This document shows positions 32,020 to 42,386 of a stretch of 64,000 bases of DNA, in pieces. Each line of letters starts with the position of its first letter. The stretch's first letter is position 1. The notes below the pieces were generated by a model. That model did not search any database. It worked only from the letters and a program-made list of their open reading frames with translations, and was not told the origin of the DNA. Both the position numbers and the translations under genes were made by a program. The stretch comes from Rhynchopus sp. YZ270_cl-10. Its lineage: Eukaryota > Euglenozoa > Diplonemea > Diplonemida > Diplonemidae. The stretch spans positions 1,178,001 through 1,242,000 of the forward strand of contig OZ037883.1 of NCBI GenBank assembly GCA_964035575.1. Reading direction: 5' to 3'.

Positions 32020-34296
32020 ATGTGCATCCAATACATTAAGTTGCCGCTTCCAGTAGTTCTCGAAACCGGCTGGTGTGTATGGTACGCACTAGCACTGCTC
32101 CGCACACTAGGGGCGGCGTTGCTCTGCTACCACCTGGGCAGCCGCCACTCCCTCCCGCTTTGCAAGGAGGTCTGGAAGGACGCCACCCTCCGTGAAGAGC
32201 TGCTGCACACCCTGCGCAACGACGCACGCCAGACGGGGCTCTCTCAGGTGTCCATGCTTCTTTGCCTTTTCCCTTTCGTGTCTGTGTACACCGGCAGTCA
32301 GTATGAAGGGGACTGCGTGTGGTGGGAGCTGTGGTTGGCCTCAGAGGCTTCGTTGTGGTTGGTTGTGTTGTGGTGTGTGTGCGGGATTGCGGTGAGGTTG
32401 GAGAAGGGTTGGGTGCGGTGTGTTCTAGCGGGGTGCATGGTGTGGCTCATGTCTGGGTGGTGTCTGATTGCTGCTGATGTGGGTGCTGTGCGCATCCCTG
32501 CGACACCAACGATGCGTAGCGCAAAGCGTGCTTACCGCAGTGCTGCGATGAGATATAGTGAGTTCGTTCAGCTCGACACAGACGCACTCCAGCAGATACG
32601 TGCATTCAGGCGTGTCTACTATCACCTCAGGGAAGCTGCGGAAGGCTACACCCTCCCCCTTGCCATCGTCGCTGCCGTGTTAGCAATCACCGTCTTCATG
32701 ATGTTGAAACGTCCCGAAACCAAGCAAACCACACTCAAACGTCTGCTGCGCCCAATCCAGCTTCTCGAAGAACGTCTCTGCGGGAAGCGTGTCGAAGCCT
32801 CGGTGTTGCGTCTGGTGCACAGCATCGAGGCGGTGGGTGGGTTTGCCAATGCGGGAAGGGATGGCTTCCCTGTGTCCGCCGCAGACGCACTGCAATGCCT
32901 TGCGATGTCGGAGGTGTGTGAAGAAGAGGCGTTCAGGAGGCTTGTCGACGGTGCGACGCGAGCACAGCGGTCAAGAAGGGCGCATCGCACGTTGGCGGTG
33001 AGCTATGTCTTTATAAACACAGATGCGGAGGCTCGGGTGCGGGTACAGGAGGTGTTGCGTACTGTGCCGTCTGCATCCACCGTAGCTACGCCTGCTTCTG
33101 CTTCTGCTTCTGCATCTGAACCCACTGTGGCATCTGCATCTCCTGTTGTCCCTACACCTGCACCTCCATCGCCATTGACACCGCCTCTTGCCGTGCCTGC
33201 CTTTGCATCTACATCTGCATCCCCGGATGTTCCTGAACCTGTGTCGCCCTCAGAGGTAGCAGAGAAGAACACTAGCGGTGGTGGTGGTAGTAGTGGTGGC
33301 ACGTCAGGGTGCGCCGACCCAGTACGTATGCAGCTTGTGTCGCTGCTTGCATCGCTTGCGCAGCACCGCCTGCAAGAGATCCCGTCACCCTCGCACACCC
33401 TTGCCCTGCAAAGAGTTGTTGCAGATGCTGTGAGCCAGGAGCAGGATGGGGCCACACTGCCGCACACCCTGCGTGCGCTGAGGGAGTCTGTTGTGTTGGA
33501 GGTATGTTTTGTTGTTGTTGTTGTGTTGTTTCTACACTATACGGTGACTTAGTGAGCCATTTTGTTTTTTTTTTTTTTTTTTTTTTGATTTTTGATCAGG
33601 CTCTCCGCTAGGATTTCCGATTTTGAAAATATTCTGTTGATGGTCCACGTTGGTGGGGTACATGCTTGCGCCGCAGGCGCACGGTACGCAACTTTTTTTT
33701 TTTACCAACGCCCGATTTTGACTTTTTTGGGACGTTTGAGCACTCACCTCTCCATATCTTCTTCTCCTGAGCTTTTTTGACAGGTAGAACGGGTCTGAAC
33801 CACTTAGCAGAACTTTTTTTTTTTTTCTTTTTTTCCCCATTTTCAAAAAGTTCTGTTGACAATCAACAGAACTTTAGTACCTAGCGGAGTGCCTGTTTTT
33901 GATGGGGGATGCTTCATTGGGGCAAATCGTAATAATGGGCGCAAAATACAAAAAAACCCGAGTCACTTACTTCGCACAAGGATTTGCTCCCTTGTGTTCC
34001 AATTATACCCGTTTCGTTGACTGACGAGCGGTAGCGGGAGTAGGACATCTCAACGTAGACCGCGAAATGGAAGTAAGCTGGGCGGAGGGTGGGCGTGGCG
34101 TGGATATATTCTGTTGCGACACGTGATTTTTCCAAGTTTTCAAAAAAAAATGTTACAGATGTGCCACGACTGGACAGACTGGATGAAGGAACACACTGCT
34201 TGCAAGGCTCTGGAAGGCGAAGATGAGGAGGAAGAGGAGGAGGAGGAGGAAGACGAAGAGGAAGATAAAGAGGACGACGGCTTTGTGTTGCTTTAG
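32020..34296 (+). CDS. Multi-pass membrane protein of unknown function (2 exons)
   Basis: Not recognised. Exon 1 is 32020-33501; the donor GAG|GTATGT is phase 0. Exon 2 is 34159-34296 after TGTTACAG and adds an acidic tail (MCHDWTDWMKEHTACK then a Glu/Asp run ending DDGFVLL). Together about 539 residues. Hydrophobic segments: about 10-38, 82-100, 110-133, 138-158 and 207-230. Between 340 and 430 it is Ala/Ser/Pro-rich, followed by a Gly/Ser run. The frame stays open upstream to 31699, but Met at 32020 sits 14 nt after a CTCAG acceptor-like site and begins just before the first membrane segment. Unspliced, the frame would run into Val/Phe-rich intron sequence. The intron contains a hAT-type MITE. 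Confidence 0.65.
33597..33895. mobile_element. hAT-type MITE inside the membrane-protein intron
   Basis: A 299-bp element. The ends are CAGGCTCTCCGCTAGG and, on the - strand, CAGGCACTCCGCTAGG. TTTTTGAT at 33589-33596 and 33896-33903 is an exact 8-bp target duplication, as expected for hAT transposons. No coding capacity. An internal GTTCTGTTGACAATCAACAG stretch is palindromic, and the word GCGCACGGTACGCAAC is shared with the hAT-type element at 45006-46506. Confidence 0.88.
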
Positions 34297-34550
34297 GAGG
34301 AAGGGGTGCAGAAATGAACGCATTCCCCTCCCCCGGCCGTTTGTTTTATTTCCTGTTGTTTATTGTGCGCGTAAGAGGTACATCTGTTTCAGTTTTTCTC
34401 CTTTTTATTCGCTATGAAAACCTCCCCGTTATTTTAAGGTGACGAAGCAAGGCTTTAGGGTTCACCTCGCCAACCCTTTTTCCATGAAATGTGATCAAAT
34501 CAGACAAAGCCAGCGTTCAGATCTTTTGATAAATTCCCCCGATATTCATA

Positions 34551-34681
34551 CATGGTAGTCCTACTGTGGCAGACTTTTGAAAATCCTGAATTTTCTTGAT
34601 TTTTTCTTGACTTTCAGAAGTCAAGAAAAGGTCAAAAAATTGGGTGTCCTGAGTCTGGCAGAGTCGGCCAGACGACCATGT
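34551..34681. mobile_element. Fold-back MITE, ACATGGT ends
   Basis: The two halves are imperfect reverse complements around TTTCAGAA: ACATGGTAGTCCTACTGTGG on the left pairs with ACATGGTCGTCTGG on the - strand, and TGGCAGACT, GAATTTT and TTTTCTTGACTT match further in. About 130 bp, non-coding. Confidence 0.65.
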
Positions 34682-35395
34682 CTGGATATACCCCTTTTCA
34701 CCTTTCATTTTTCACGCCAAACAGGCTGCTACTACCTATTTGGTTCGAACGAAATGCACAGGATGAGTGAGGTACGCTCTTCTGTAAGATACCCGGGTGG
34801 CCTGCCTCTGTGTCTGCATGGGGCATGTGACGTTTTACACTTTCCACGTGACTTTTATTATGAGATGTGCGCAGAATACAGTCCAACCAAGCGTTCTAAG
34901 ATGACCAGCAAGAGGCCTGGGTTAGTCTTTTATAATTTGTTTTCTTGTTGTTTTCAGTGCCCCTGGTCCTGCCGGTGTGTCGAGAGTATTCCTCTTTGAA
35001 GATGTGTGTGTACGAGACACCCATCTTCCAAATTTTCTTTTCTTTGTTCTTGTCTTTCTCTCTGCGTGGTCTTTGTGTGCAATGTACCGTGACTGTGCAT
35101 TTGTGTGCTATGCCTAACGTAGACCTACCGTTCCCATGCGGTACTCTTGTGAATTGCCGACTCCCCCCCCACCACACAAACGTTTAAAATTTTCTAGCCA
35201 GTGTGTTGGGGGGGTTTTTTTTTTTGTTTCCCCCAAAAAATTCTCCACTCAGTTTTAGTTTCGCCGTGCTACACATTTTGTAGATTGCTCAAATATCCCC
35301 CCAAAAAAAGGTCATTTGAGCGTGTTCTTTTTTCTTCGAAAGCCTCAAACGCGGATATGTTCCTAAGTGCTCTTCATTATTTTCTATAAGAAGAC

Positions 35396-35511
35396 TACAG
35401 TACCACAACAAACACCGGAGGGGGGGTAAAAACTAAGGTGGATTTTTGGGATTTCAAAAACTCTAAGGAGAAGTTTTTTTTTACCCCTCCGATATTTGTG
35501 GTCTTACTGTA
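35396..35511. mobile_element. MITE, TACAGTA ends (Tc1/mariner-like)
   Basis: The left end TACAGTACCACAACAAACAC pairs with the right end, on the - strand TACAGTAAGACCACAAAT, and both continue into CGGAGGGG..TAAAA. The terminal TA fits the TA duplication of Tc1/mariner elements. About 115 bp, non-coding. Confidence 0.65.
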
Positions 35512-36056
35512 TTTAGCTTCATATCCGCTCAAAAAGCTTCGTATATTTTTCAAAAGGCGATTTCTTTGTAACAAAAGGTTTTTTTTTTTGTGCCAAAATT
35601 TGGTAAATGGCTGAGCGTAGGACAGGGTTGTGTCAATACTCCCTCCCTCTTAAAAGGTGCCTGAGCGACGAGAGGCTTTTGGCTCATCTTATAAACGTTT
35701 CCATTTTATTTTTTTTGTCACAAAATGGAATTTCCACAATGGTGGCTTAACACAGGGCCCGAACAGCGCCTATTTACCCCCTTTCCTTTCTCTGCAGCTT
35801 ATAGCGAACAGCCGTGATGTGTCTCTTGAGAGTAATCGACATTCATTCTTTGAAGTGCCGCAAGGTACTATTTTTTTTGTCTCTCCCCGTTTTTTCTTTT
35901 CTTTTCTATGGAAAAAAGAGCAAGGTCGAATGCACCCTTGTTTTGATATCAAAGCAAAAGCTTTTTTGTTCCACCAAAAAAAAAAAAAATAGCGCAAAAT
36001 TCACAGCGACTGTGTCTCTTTACATAAAAATCGTTATGTGAAAATAAATATGAAAG

Positions 36057-36120
36057 TGGAGATTGCACAACTGTGGCAACACAAACCCGAGGCAACTACA
36101 CTACTCCAACAATTTGTCAA
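36057..36120 (+). repeat. GTGGAGATTGCAC repeat, copy 3
   Basis: GTGGAGATTGCACAACTGTG, GCAACACAAACCCGAGGCAA and CTACACTACTCCAACAATTT. TGTG-GCAA-CACA forms a small hairpin. Confidence 0.75.
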
Positions 36121-36135
36121 ATGAAAAAACAGCAG

Positions 36136-36271
36136 CTGGTGTGGTTGAATGAGGGGGGCGCAAAAAGTGTGGAAAAATGCGCATCAGTCCTCGAACTTTT
36201 TTGGTGTGGGGTGAAAAAATGCCGAAAAAAGTGCGCAAGAAGTGCGAATCACCTCGCTTCAGCCACACCAA
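36136..36271. mobile_element. MITE, TGGTGTGG family, copy 2
   Basis: The ends TGGTGTGGTTGAA and TTCAGCCACACCA bound 136 bp, with an internal TTGGTGTGGGGTGAA repeat and GTGCGCAAGAAGTGCGAA. Same terminal motif as 19987-20065 and 39415-39491. Confidence 0.65.
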
Positions 36272-37015
36272 CAGCTAATGCATTGGGCAGAAAATATGCC
36301 CAATGCCGGATACGTGAACAAAGCGGCCTTCTTAGCTTAGAGATGACACCAGGCTTGGACGCCAGTATTATGCGCCATCGTATAAAATTCGCCCACAGTA
36401 GCTATTTCCCTCGTGTGCGCACACTATGTCTATGACACCAAAAACCCCTCTCCAACCCCGTTTTTCTCCCCCGCCCCTTTTTTGAAGATGACCAACGTGC
36501 AGAGAGGCTCATCTTTTGCCTATCTTTTTCTTTTGGTACATAGCTTTTCTTGATACACAATACGACAATACTTCAAAACCCCTCCTCCTCCTCCTCTTTT
36601 TTTCCCCATCCATTTCCCCTATCTTGAGGGGAGCTTTGAGGGGGGTGTGGGGCTTCTCAATGCTTGCCTCCCCCCCACCAGTTTTAGTTTTCGCGCTATA
36701 TATTTTGTTGATGACTCAAAATAGCCCACCCTACTTAAACTAATCTGACACACGCCTCAAAGACCGCAACCCGAAGGAGTGATACTTAATGAGGACATGA
36801 CCCCCATCCCCTCCTCTTTCTCCAAAACACCAAAAACCAGAAAGTTTTAAAAAACCCCCACCCGGGGGGTGGGGGTCCACCCCACCACATACACATTGTT
36901 ACACTACTAGTACCTACCTACCCCCCTTCTTTGGGGGAGCCGGGGGCCATAGGGCGGGAAAGGGCCCGCCCCCGCCACCTTTTCTTCTTCTTCTGGTCCT
37001 CTATATTCTCTTTAA

Positions 37016-37939
37016 ATGGGGTGTTGTGGGAGCAGTTATGCTGAGCATGAAGAAGAACATCGTCAGGAGGAGGCGAGCTTTCGGTCCCGCAGGGCGACAC
37101 TTCATGGGGCGATTTCTGATGATTGCTCGATGGCGATGGGGGGTGAGATGGGGTCCGTACGAGCCCGAGGGTCTTCTTGTTGCACCACTGACCTTGCCTT
37201 CCTTCTTGGTAAAGCGCAAGACCCTGACGCTTTGCCGGACAACCCACCCTCACCCTCACCACCACTCCCCTCCAGCAGACGAACCTCCTTCGCAAGCCCA
37301 GACGTTGCGAAGAAAGTTGCCTGGACGCAAGAGGTCGAGAGCCCCTCCCGACGACGAAGTGTTTCCTCCTCTGTGCAGTCCCCTGGGTTTGGGGATAGCT
37401 ATTTAATAGACGAACCGTGCGCTCCGCTGCCTTTAGGAATGCCTGGGTCTTCCAGATCCCTAAAATCAATGAAATCTTTGAAGTCATTGCGATCGGTCAA
37501 ATCTTTGAAATCTTTGAAACGGAGCTCGATTTTGAAGCTTTCGGAGGATGAGGCGTTTCCTACGTCTCAATATTCTGTGGAAAGTGGTGAGTCGATGTCG
37601 TCAGCTTCGACCACAGAGAGTACCTGCGCGGTGCGAAGTGAAGACGATTTGGTGGGAGCAGACGACGTCGACGCAAAGGTTGAGAAAACATCTGAAGCGT
37701 TGTGTCCGCCCTCCCCACGGCCGCGGGAAGACCTCTCGTACAGCACCAAGTCGCCTGTTCTCCTCTGGATCGGTACCTACTCCTCACCTCCTATGGTCAA
37801 ACTCCCCGGCCGCAGCGATGCCCCCATGGCCCTAACCCAAGGAAACCTCCAGATCCACAGCGACATCGTCGCCTCTCTTACAACCCGGCGCGAAACTCTT
37901 GGCAAAAGGCTCTCCGAACGGCATCTCCATATGGGGTGA
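37016..37939 (+). CDS. MGCC-type protein with SLK repeats, unknown function
   Basis: 307 residues in one exon. The N-terminus MGCCGSSYAE predicts N-myristoylation at Gly2 and palmitoylation at Cys3/4. Residues about 145-170 are a run of three-residue repeats, SLKSMKSLKSLRSVKSLKSL, giving a basic amphipathic stretch that could bind acidic lipids. The rest is Ser/Pro-rich and probably disordered. No catalytic domain recognised. A second MGCC protein is encoded at 20353. The leader is pyrimidine-rich (CTTTTCTTCTTCTTC near 36978) and the start codon follows it within 25 nt. Likely a peripheral membrane protein. Confidence 0.7.
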   Translation: MGCCGSSYAEHEEEHRQEEASFRSRRATLHGAISDDCSMAMGGEMGSVRARGSSCCTTDLAFLLGKAQDPDALPDNPPSPSPPLPSSRRTSFASPDVAKKVAWTQEVESPSRRRSVSSSVQSPGFGDSYLIDEPCAPLPLGMPGSSRSLKSMKSLKSLRSVKSLKSLKRSSILKLSEDEAFPTSQYSVESGESMSSASTTESTCAVRSEDDLVGADDVDAKVEKTSEALCPPSPRPREDLSYSTKSPVLLWIGTYSSPPMVKLPGRSDAPMALTQGNLQIHSDIVASLTTRRETLGKRLSERHLHMG

Positions 37940-38340
37940 TCTTATAAAAAAGGTGGGCTATGGGGGTGAGGGGGGGTGCACCTTGGTGAGGTGCAAAAGA
38001 AAACTTCGTTTTTTTCGCCCTTTTTTTTCATTCTTCCGAGTGGATACATTTCTTTTAGCTGTAAGCTTCTTGCTCCTTGGGGAGGGGGTGTGTATGTTTT
38101 TTTGTGTGCACGGTGGGCTAGTAAGGGGTTATTAGAGGAACTACTCGTCGTTAACGATTAGTTTGCTAAACACTACTAGTTGTGTGAACGTGTTTTGCGG
38201 ACGAACCATGGGGTGTGCGGTGCGGGCTTGTAGCTCCCCTTTCCACCCTTTTTTTTTAGTGTTGGCATATGTAGAGATGTTTGCAGAGACACGTACACTA
38301 TGGGCACATACCAACTTTTTCCTATCCCCCCTGCAGCACC

Positions 38341-38400
38341 CCGGGTTCGATAACCCACAGAGTGTCAAATGCCTGCGTCCCGGCGTTTGCACTATCAACT
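38341..38400 (+). repeat. TTCGAT/GCCTGCG repeat, copy 3
   Basis: GGGTTCGATAACCC is a 5-bp hairpin resembling a tRNA T-arm, followed by ACAGAGTGTCAAATGCCTGC and GTTTGCACTATCAACTTTG. Confidence 0.7.
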
Positions 38401-38545
38401 TTGCCCCCTTCTTTTTGCCGTCGAATATTGTAATGATTGTGATGCTCGTTCGTGAGAATTTTATTGATTTCTCCTGCCTGCGTCGTACAAGTGTTCAAGG
38501 AGGTGTGTTGCATACTTTCAACCTCAGTTTGTTTTGTTTTTTCTA

Positions 38546-38590
38546 GTAGCTAAACACGAGAGGCTTAGGTTCATCTTATAAACCTTTATT
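38546..38590 (+). repeat. ACGAGAG-loop hairpin repeat
   Basis: CTAAACACGAGAGGCTTAGG followed by TTCATCTTATAAACC. Near-perfect core; about 600 bp downstream of the 37016-37939 gene. Confidence 0.8.
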
Positions 38591-38606
38591 TTGTCTGTCG
38601 AAGTGA

Positions 38607-38680
38607 GGCGTAGATTCAGATTTACTAACTCTTTGTTTTGGATGGCAAGCGTGTTTACGAACTGAGCCATGGTTGCCCAT
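38607..38680 (-). repeat. tRNA-like (SINE-type) remnant
   Basis: On the - strand TGGCTCAGTTCGTAAACACG resembles a Pol III A-box/D-arm, then CTTGCCATCCAAAAC fits an anticodon arm; the expected B-box region (AATCTGAATCTAC) is diverged. The acceptor ends do not pair well, so it is not a functional tRNA gene. Confidence 0.4.
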
Positions 38681-38687
38681 TAGGGTC

Positions 38688-38762
38688 TGCGCTCAGGTCC
38701 CACCCTTTGCATGAGCTCGACTGAGAATGCGTATTAGCTCGTTTCAACTACGCTTTGTTTTT
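38688..38762 (-). repeat. AGCTCGACTGAG repeat, tRNA-like in reverse
   Basis: On the - strand CTCAGTCGAGCTCATGCAAA then GGGTGGGACCTGAG resembles the D-arm to T-arm part of tRNA-derived SINEs. Related copies: 44482-44530, 61246-61312 and a weak one at 49535-49590. Confidence 0.45.
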
Positions 38763-39414
38763 GTTACGTCGGAATTCGCAAGAAAAAAGAAAAAGATACT
38801 TCCGAGAGTTGAGGACGACCTGTGTCAAGATCTTTTAATGACAATGCCTCCAGGCGACTCTGTTGTACGGGGCCTACCTCGATAGGCGATTGTCAATGCA
38901 ACAAAAACAAAAAACGAAACAAAAAAAAAAAAAATGCAAAACGCCCTTATCTCCCCCTCGCACCAAAAAAAGGAAAAAAAAGAAGAAACCAAAACCTGTC
39001 TTTCCAGCTAGGTTTAAATAGGGTGCCCAAAGTTGCAAAGGATGGGTAAAAAAAAAAAAAAAATTGCATTCGCATGAAGAAGCAAAATAATAAGAGCGAA
39101 ACCCATCCCCCCCTCCTGCGATGCTACCCGTCAAGAACTGTATTGTTCTTTGTTATGCCCACACCAAACCCCCCACCCTCTTTCCCTCCTCCCCCCCAAC
39201 CCTCCATCATCCCGGTCCTTCAGTTCAAAAAAAAAGGTCAGTTTTTTTTTTTATATATCAGCTTCACTTTTTTTAAATTCTTTTCAGCCCCCCCTCAGCA
39301 GTACAAGAAAACTTTGCGTTCAAAATCAGGCGGATTTGAGGATTTTTTTTGGGGTAATTTTAAAGCGAATTTATTTGCCAAACATGGATGAAAACGCGAA
39401 CAAAATAACCGTTT

Positions 39415-39491
39415 TTGGTGTGGCTGAAGGGAGGTGCTATTTTGTGCTACTTTCTGCTATTTTCTGCTATTTTGGGGTCGTCAGCCACCCC
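39415..39491. mobile_element. MITE, TTGGTGTGGCTGA family, copy 3 (inverted)
   Basis: Reverse orientation of 19987-20065: TTGGTGTGGCTGAAGGGAGG at the left, then repeated TTTCTGCTA units and GGGGTCGTCAGCC at the right. It lies 60 bp before the next start codon. Confidence 0.8.
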
Positions 39492-39553
39492 AGTTTTTTT
39501 TCCAACCACTACCGAGCACCCTGCTCTCCCCTCCCGCATCACCCCTTCACCCC

Positions 39554-42202
39554 ATGCAATCACAGCAATACACAGCAAGAATGGAGGCTGCGCTCTCTGA
39601 AGGGGTGCTGCTTGTGAAGGAAGGGGTTGCCGTTGCAAAACGTGTATCCTCCTCTCAGAGCGCCAGCAGCAGCGACCTCCGCCAGCAGACCCGCGAGCGG
39701 GTCGAACAGTTCCGCAGGCTTGCGAGCCGCTACTTCGCCTGGCGGCAGGTTGCCGAGCTTTCCCTCTTCAAGCACCGACCAAACGCTACACCCACCGCCC
39801 CGCCACCACCCCCGACACCCCAACCAAGACTTTCTGAAAAGGAAAGACTCCTTTTGTCCCACATTGCAGAATTCATTCCCGAGAAGGGTGCAGCGGTGTA
39901 TGCGTTGGACAAAGTGTTCCGCAGGCTGAAGGGGATAGACGACGTGGCAATCCCTGTAGCAAAGGTGAGAAGTCTGTCTTTAGCAGCGCCTTCTGCAGAT
40001 TATGACGAAAAAATGCGTGATTTTTATGATATAGTACGCCATATATTGGTAGTCCTGATAGAGGTTGGGGAGGTAGTGAGGTTAGCGGTGTGTAATTATT
40101 GGAGAACTGCGGTGTTTGCAGTTGCAGTAGCTGACGCAGTTGCAGCTCCAAATGATATAGCACAGTCGCAAATATTTTCTCCATCAGCACGTCGTTCTCT
40201 GCTCGAAGAAGCTGTACAAATGACAACATATCACAGCGAAGCGTTAACCCGACTGCGTATCATGGACCATATACAAGGCGAAGGTGAAGCGAAGCCACCG
40301 CAAAGCTCTTATATTTCAATAGAAGAACTGCTACGTACTGCCGCTGCCGTCAGGGCGTATGTGTTTTGCACGATGTCGTCGTCTTCAGGTGGATCAGGGT
40401 TGTTTAAAATGACAGCCCAACACCCGGTTAGCGTAGAAGGAGTTGCAGTGTCCGAAGAGGTGATGCGGGTTGAGGGTGGGTTTGCGGCTGGGTTGGCCAC
40501 GATGTTTGCCTCTTGTCTTCATATAATTCCTGCAGTGTCTGCAGAATCCGACTGTTTAGCGGGATTTGAGAATGTTTTAAACAGTGTCGCAAAACGAGCC
40601 GACGCATCAGAGAAAAGCATTGCCTCTGCTTTGGGATGTTCCATTTCAACGGCGTTTCATATTGAAACATTTTACCCGTCGTGTTTCAGTACTTTTGCAA
40701 CGAATGGGAAACTGGCTTATATGTATTTGGACAAACCGCCGGGGGGGTCGACTAGTATGTTTTCTCGTTCGGTTAGTAGCTTTTCTAAAACTTTTACCTT
40801 TGAGACCACTCCGGTTGAGGCAGCGATTCTTGCAGAGCTAGGTGCGCTGCGGCCGACCCCCACGTCGTCGTGGACGAAAGGGTTGTGGGAGTCCTCACAG
40901 ACTCAGCAGTTGGCGAATGTTATAGATCAGTTGTATGCAGAAACGTTTACCCCGCCGTTTCATGTGTACAGCCCATTGGATACATACGAGGAGCTAGAGG
41001 CTGTGACAGAGGATGAGTCGTCAGCGCAGGTGTGCACTTCCCATTGGAGTTCGTGTTGTCATGCGTTTTTGAAGGAGATGCGAGAGGACTGCGCCGCAGC
41101 GTTGCAACGCAAGCCTTCGACGTTTTATGAGTCAACAGAAAAGGAGACGCGAAGTGCTGTGCACGTCGGCGATGTGGTGGGGCAGTGGCGAGCGGGGAGG
41201 GAGGTGATCAAGGCGGCGGGGCTGCTGCTGTCGACGCTTTTGGTGCAGACCGTCAACGTCTTTGATGCGCGTATAGGGCGGTTTGGCTTTGCAGAGAGCA
41301 ATATGATTCCCTTTGTCCAGGCACTGAGCGACCTATACACGATGCTTGCCCTGCACTTCAACTGTGGTGTGGTGAACCTCCTTCTCGCCAGCTTCGCTCG
41401 TCGTGCCACCACAGGATCCTCCATATGCAAAAGCGGTGCCCCCGAGCCCCCAAAGCTCCACATCGACCAGCTTCTCGCCATCGCCAGCACCCCCTCCGGT
41501 CCCCACGTGCCATACACCCTCAAATCCTCCTTGACCAAGCTCTCTGTCCTGCTTGGCATCGGAATCGACAAAGTCAGGGAAAACTCACGAAAACTGATTT
41601 CGCGTATCTTCCTCCACTACACAACTAGCGCAGCGAATAACCGTACCTACTTCTTTAACACAATGAACAAACTCAAAAAGTTTGTTAACGACGGCATCGA
41701 AAACGCGCAGAACAGAAACGTGCTTGATAGCGACGACGAAAGCGAGACCGCTGCAGGGAAGCACGACAGCGCTGAGGACAACGACGAGCGGTGGGACGCA
41801 CCGTATTCACCCTACGTGAGCCTCGCCATTTCGTCGCTTCTGTTTCCTCTGGCGAGCATAGGGAAGCACATTGCGCAGGAAGTTGTGTACAGCATCTTGA
41901 ACTACGTGGTCCTGACCATCGTCGAGACAATGGTGGCCAAGGTAGTGAAGAAGACCCTTGGTGCCGCTGTCGCTCCCATCTCCATAGAAGTGTCTGCTGC
42001 GGACCCAGCAAAGTGGCCGCCAGCAGGCCCCAAGGGGGAGGCCTTGGCAGACTACGCCCCAAAGCATCCCTGTCTCGCCACGCTGCACACAGACCTAGAC
42101 CACCTAAGGGCGTACCTCGTGAGCCATGTGCCAGAGCTCAACCTCCACACAGCACCCTGCTGGGCGCTACCCTCCCATCTTATAGCAAAGTTGGCGGAGT
42201 GA
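39554..42202 (+). CDS. Large alpha-helical protein of unknown function
   Basis: About 882 residues from Met at 39554; 39581 (MEAALSEG) is an equally good start. The frame stays open upstream to 39434 but there it crosses a MITE. One uninterrupted exon. No family recognised. The protein is mostly helical, with a charged N-terminus (residues 20-65), a Pro-rich linker near 75-95, long helices through the middle, an acidic insert near 715-745 (SDDESETAAGKHDSAEDND) and a hydrophobic C-terminal region (SPYVSLAISSLLFPLASI). The overall look recalls helical-bundle scaffolds such as membrane-tethering complex subunits, but no diagnostic motif supports that. No signal peptide seen. Confidence 0.65.
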   Translation: MQSQQYTARMEAALSEGVLLVKEGVAVAKRVSSSQSASSSDLRQQTRERVEQFRRLASRYFAWRQVAELSLFKHRPNATPTAPPPPPTPQPRLSEKERLLLSHIAEFIPEKGAAVYALDKVFRRLKGIDDVAIPVAKVRSLSLAAPSADYDEKMRDFYDIVRHILVVLIEVGEVVRLAVCNYWRTAVFAVAVADAVAAPNDIAQSQIFSPSARRSLLEEAVQMTTYHSEALTRLRIMDHIQGEGEAKPPQSSYISIEELLRTAAAVRAYVFCTMSSSSGGSGLFKMTAQHPVSVEGVAVSEEVMRVEGGFAAGLATMFASCLHIIPAVSAESDCLAGFENVLNSVAKRADASEKSIASALGCSISTAFHIETFYPSCFSTFATNGKLAYMYLDKPPGGSTSMFSRSVSSFSKTFTFETTPVEAAILAELGALRPTPTSSWTKGLWESSQTQQLANVIDQLYAETFTPPFHVYSPLDTYEELEAVTEDESSAQVCTSHWSSCCHAFLKEMREDCAAALQRKPSTFYESTEKETRSAVHVGDVVGQWRAGREVIKAAGLLLSTLLVQTVNVFDARIGRFGFAESNMIPFVQALSDLYTMLALHFNCGVVNLLLASFARRATTGSSICKSGAPEPPKLHIDQLLAIASTPSGPHVPYTLKSSLTKLSVLLGIGIDKVRENSRKLISRIFLHYTTSAANNRTYFFNTMNKLKKFVNDGIENAQNRNVLDSDDESETAAGKHDSAEDNDERWDAPYSPYVSLAISSLLFPLASIGKHIAQEVVYSILNYVVLTIVETMVAKVVKKTLGAAVAPISIEVSAADPAKWPPAGPKGEALADYAPKHPCLATLHTDLDHLRAYLVSHVPELNLHTAPCWALPSHLIAKLAE

Positions 42203-42253
42203 TTGCCGTTTCTCTGAGTGTTTCCTATCTATTTTTTCGAGGGATGTGCATTT

Positions 42254-42386
42254 TATATCAGATGTAAAACCACGAAATGGATTGTAGGACTGCATGGTTG
42301 GGTGTCCACCCCCCGGTACAGCCGGTCATTGTACCAAGGTACACTGTTCACGAGAGGGATTTTGTATTTCAAGTCAACTTTTTTTC
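42254..42386 (+). repeat. GGACTGCATGGTTGGG repeat, copy 3
   Basis: Near-identical to 16442-16560, beginning TATCAGATGTAAAACCACG and ending TTTCAAGTCAAC plus T tract. A second TTTCAAGTCAACTTTTTT lies at 42524-42542. Confidence 0.8.

Larger units (their letters stand above)
34297..37015. other. Intergenic region with MITEs and hairpin repeats
   Basis: ACGAGAG-related hairpins at 34435-34470, 34999-35031 and 35657-35700; fold-back element at 34551-34681; MITE at 35396-35511; GTTTTAG repeat at 35245-35310 and 36675-36735; GTGGAGATTGCAC repeat at 36057-36120; MITE at 36136-36271; and a perfect 10-bp hairpin GCATTGGGCA/TGCCCAATGC at 36280-36306. An exon-like frame at 34730-34920 is too uncertain to call. 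Confidence 0.65.
37940..39553. other. Intergenic region with clustered tRNA-like and hairpin repeats
   Basis: In order: TTCGAT/GCCTGCG repeat (38341-38400), ACGAGAG hairpin (38546-38590), a tRNA-like sequence on the - strand (38607-38680), AGCTCGACTGAG repeat (38688-38762), GATTGTC.ATGCAACAA repeat (38885), A/T-rich DNA, and a MITE (39415-39491) that touches the 5' leader of the next gene. Confidence 0.7.

Noticed and set aside
34577-34999. 140-residue frame with SNEMHRMSE and FYYEMCAEYSPTKRSKM
   Set aside because: Looks partly exon-like, but its 5' third is the fold-back MITE and no junctions or relatives support a gene.
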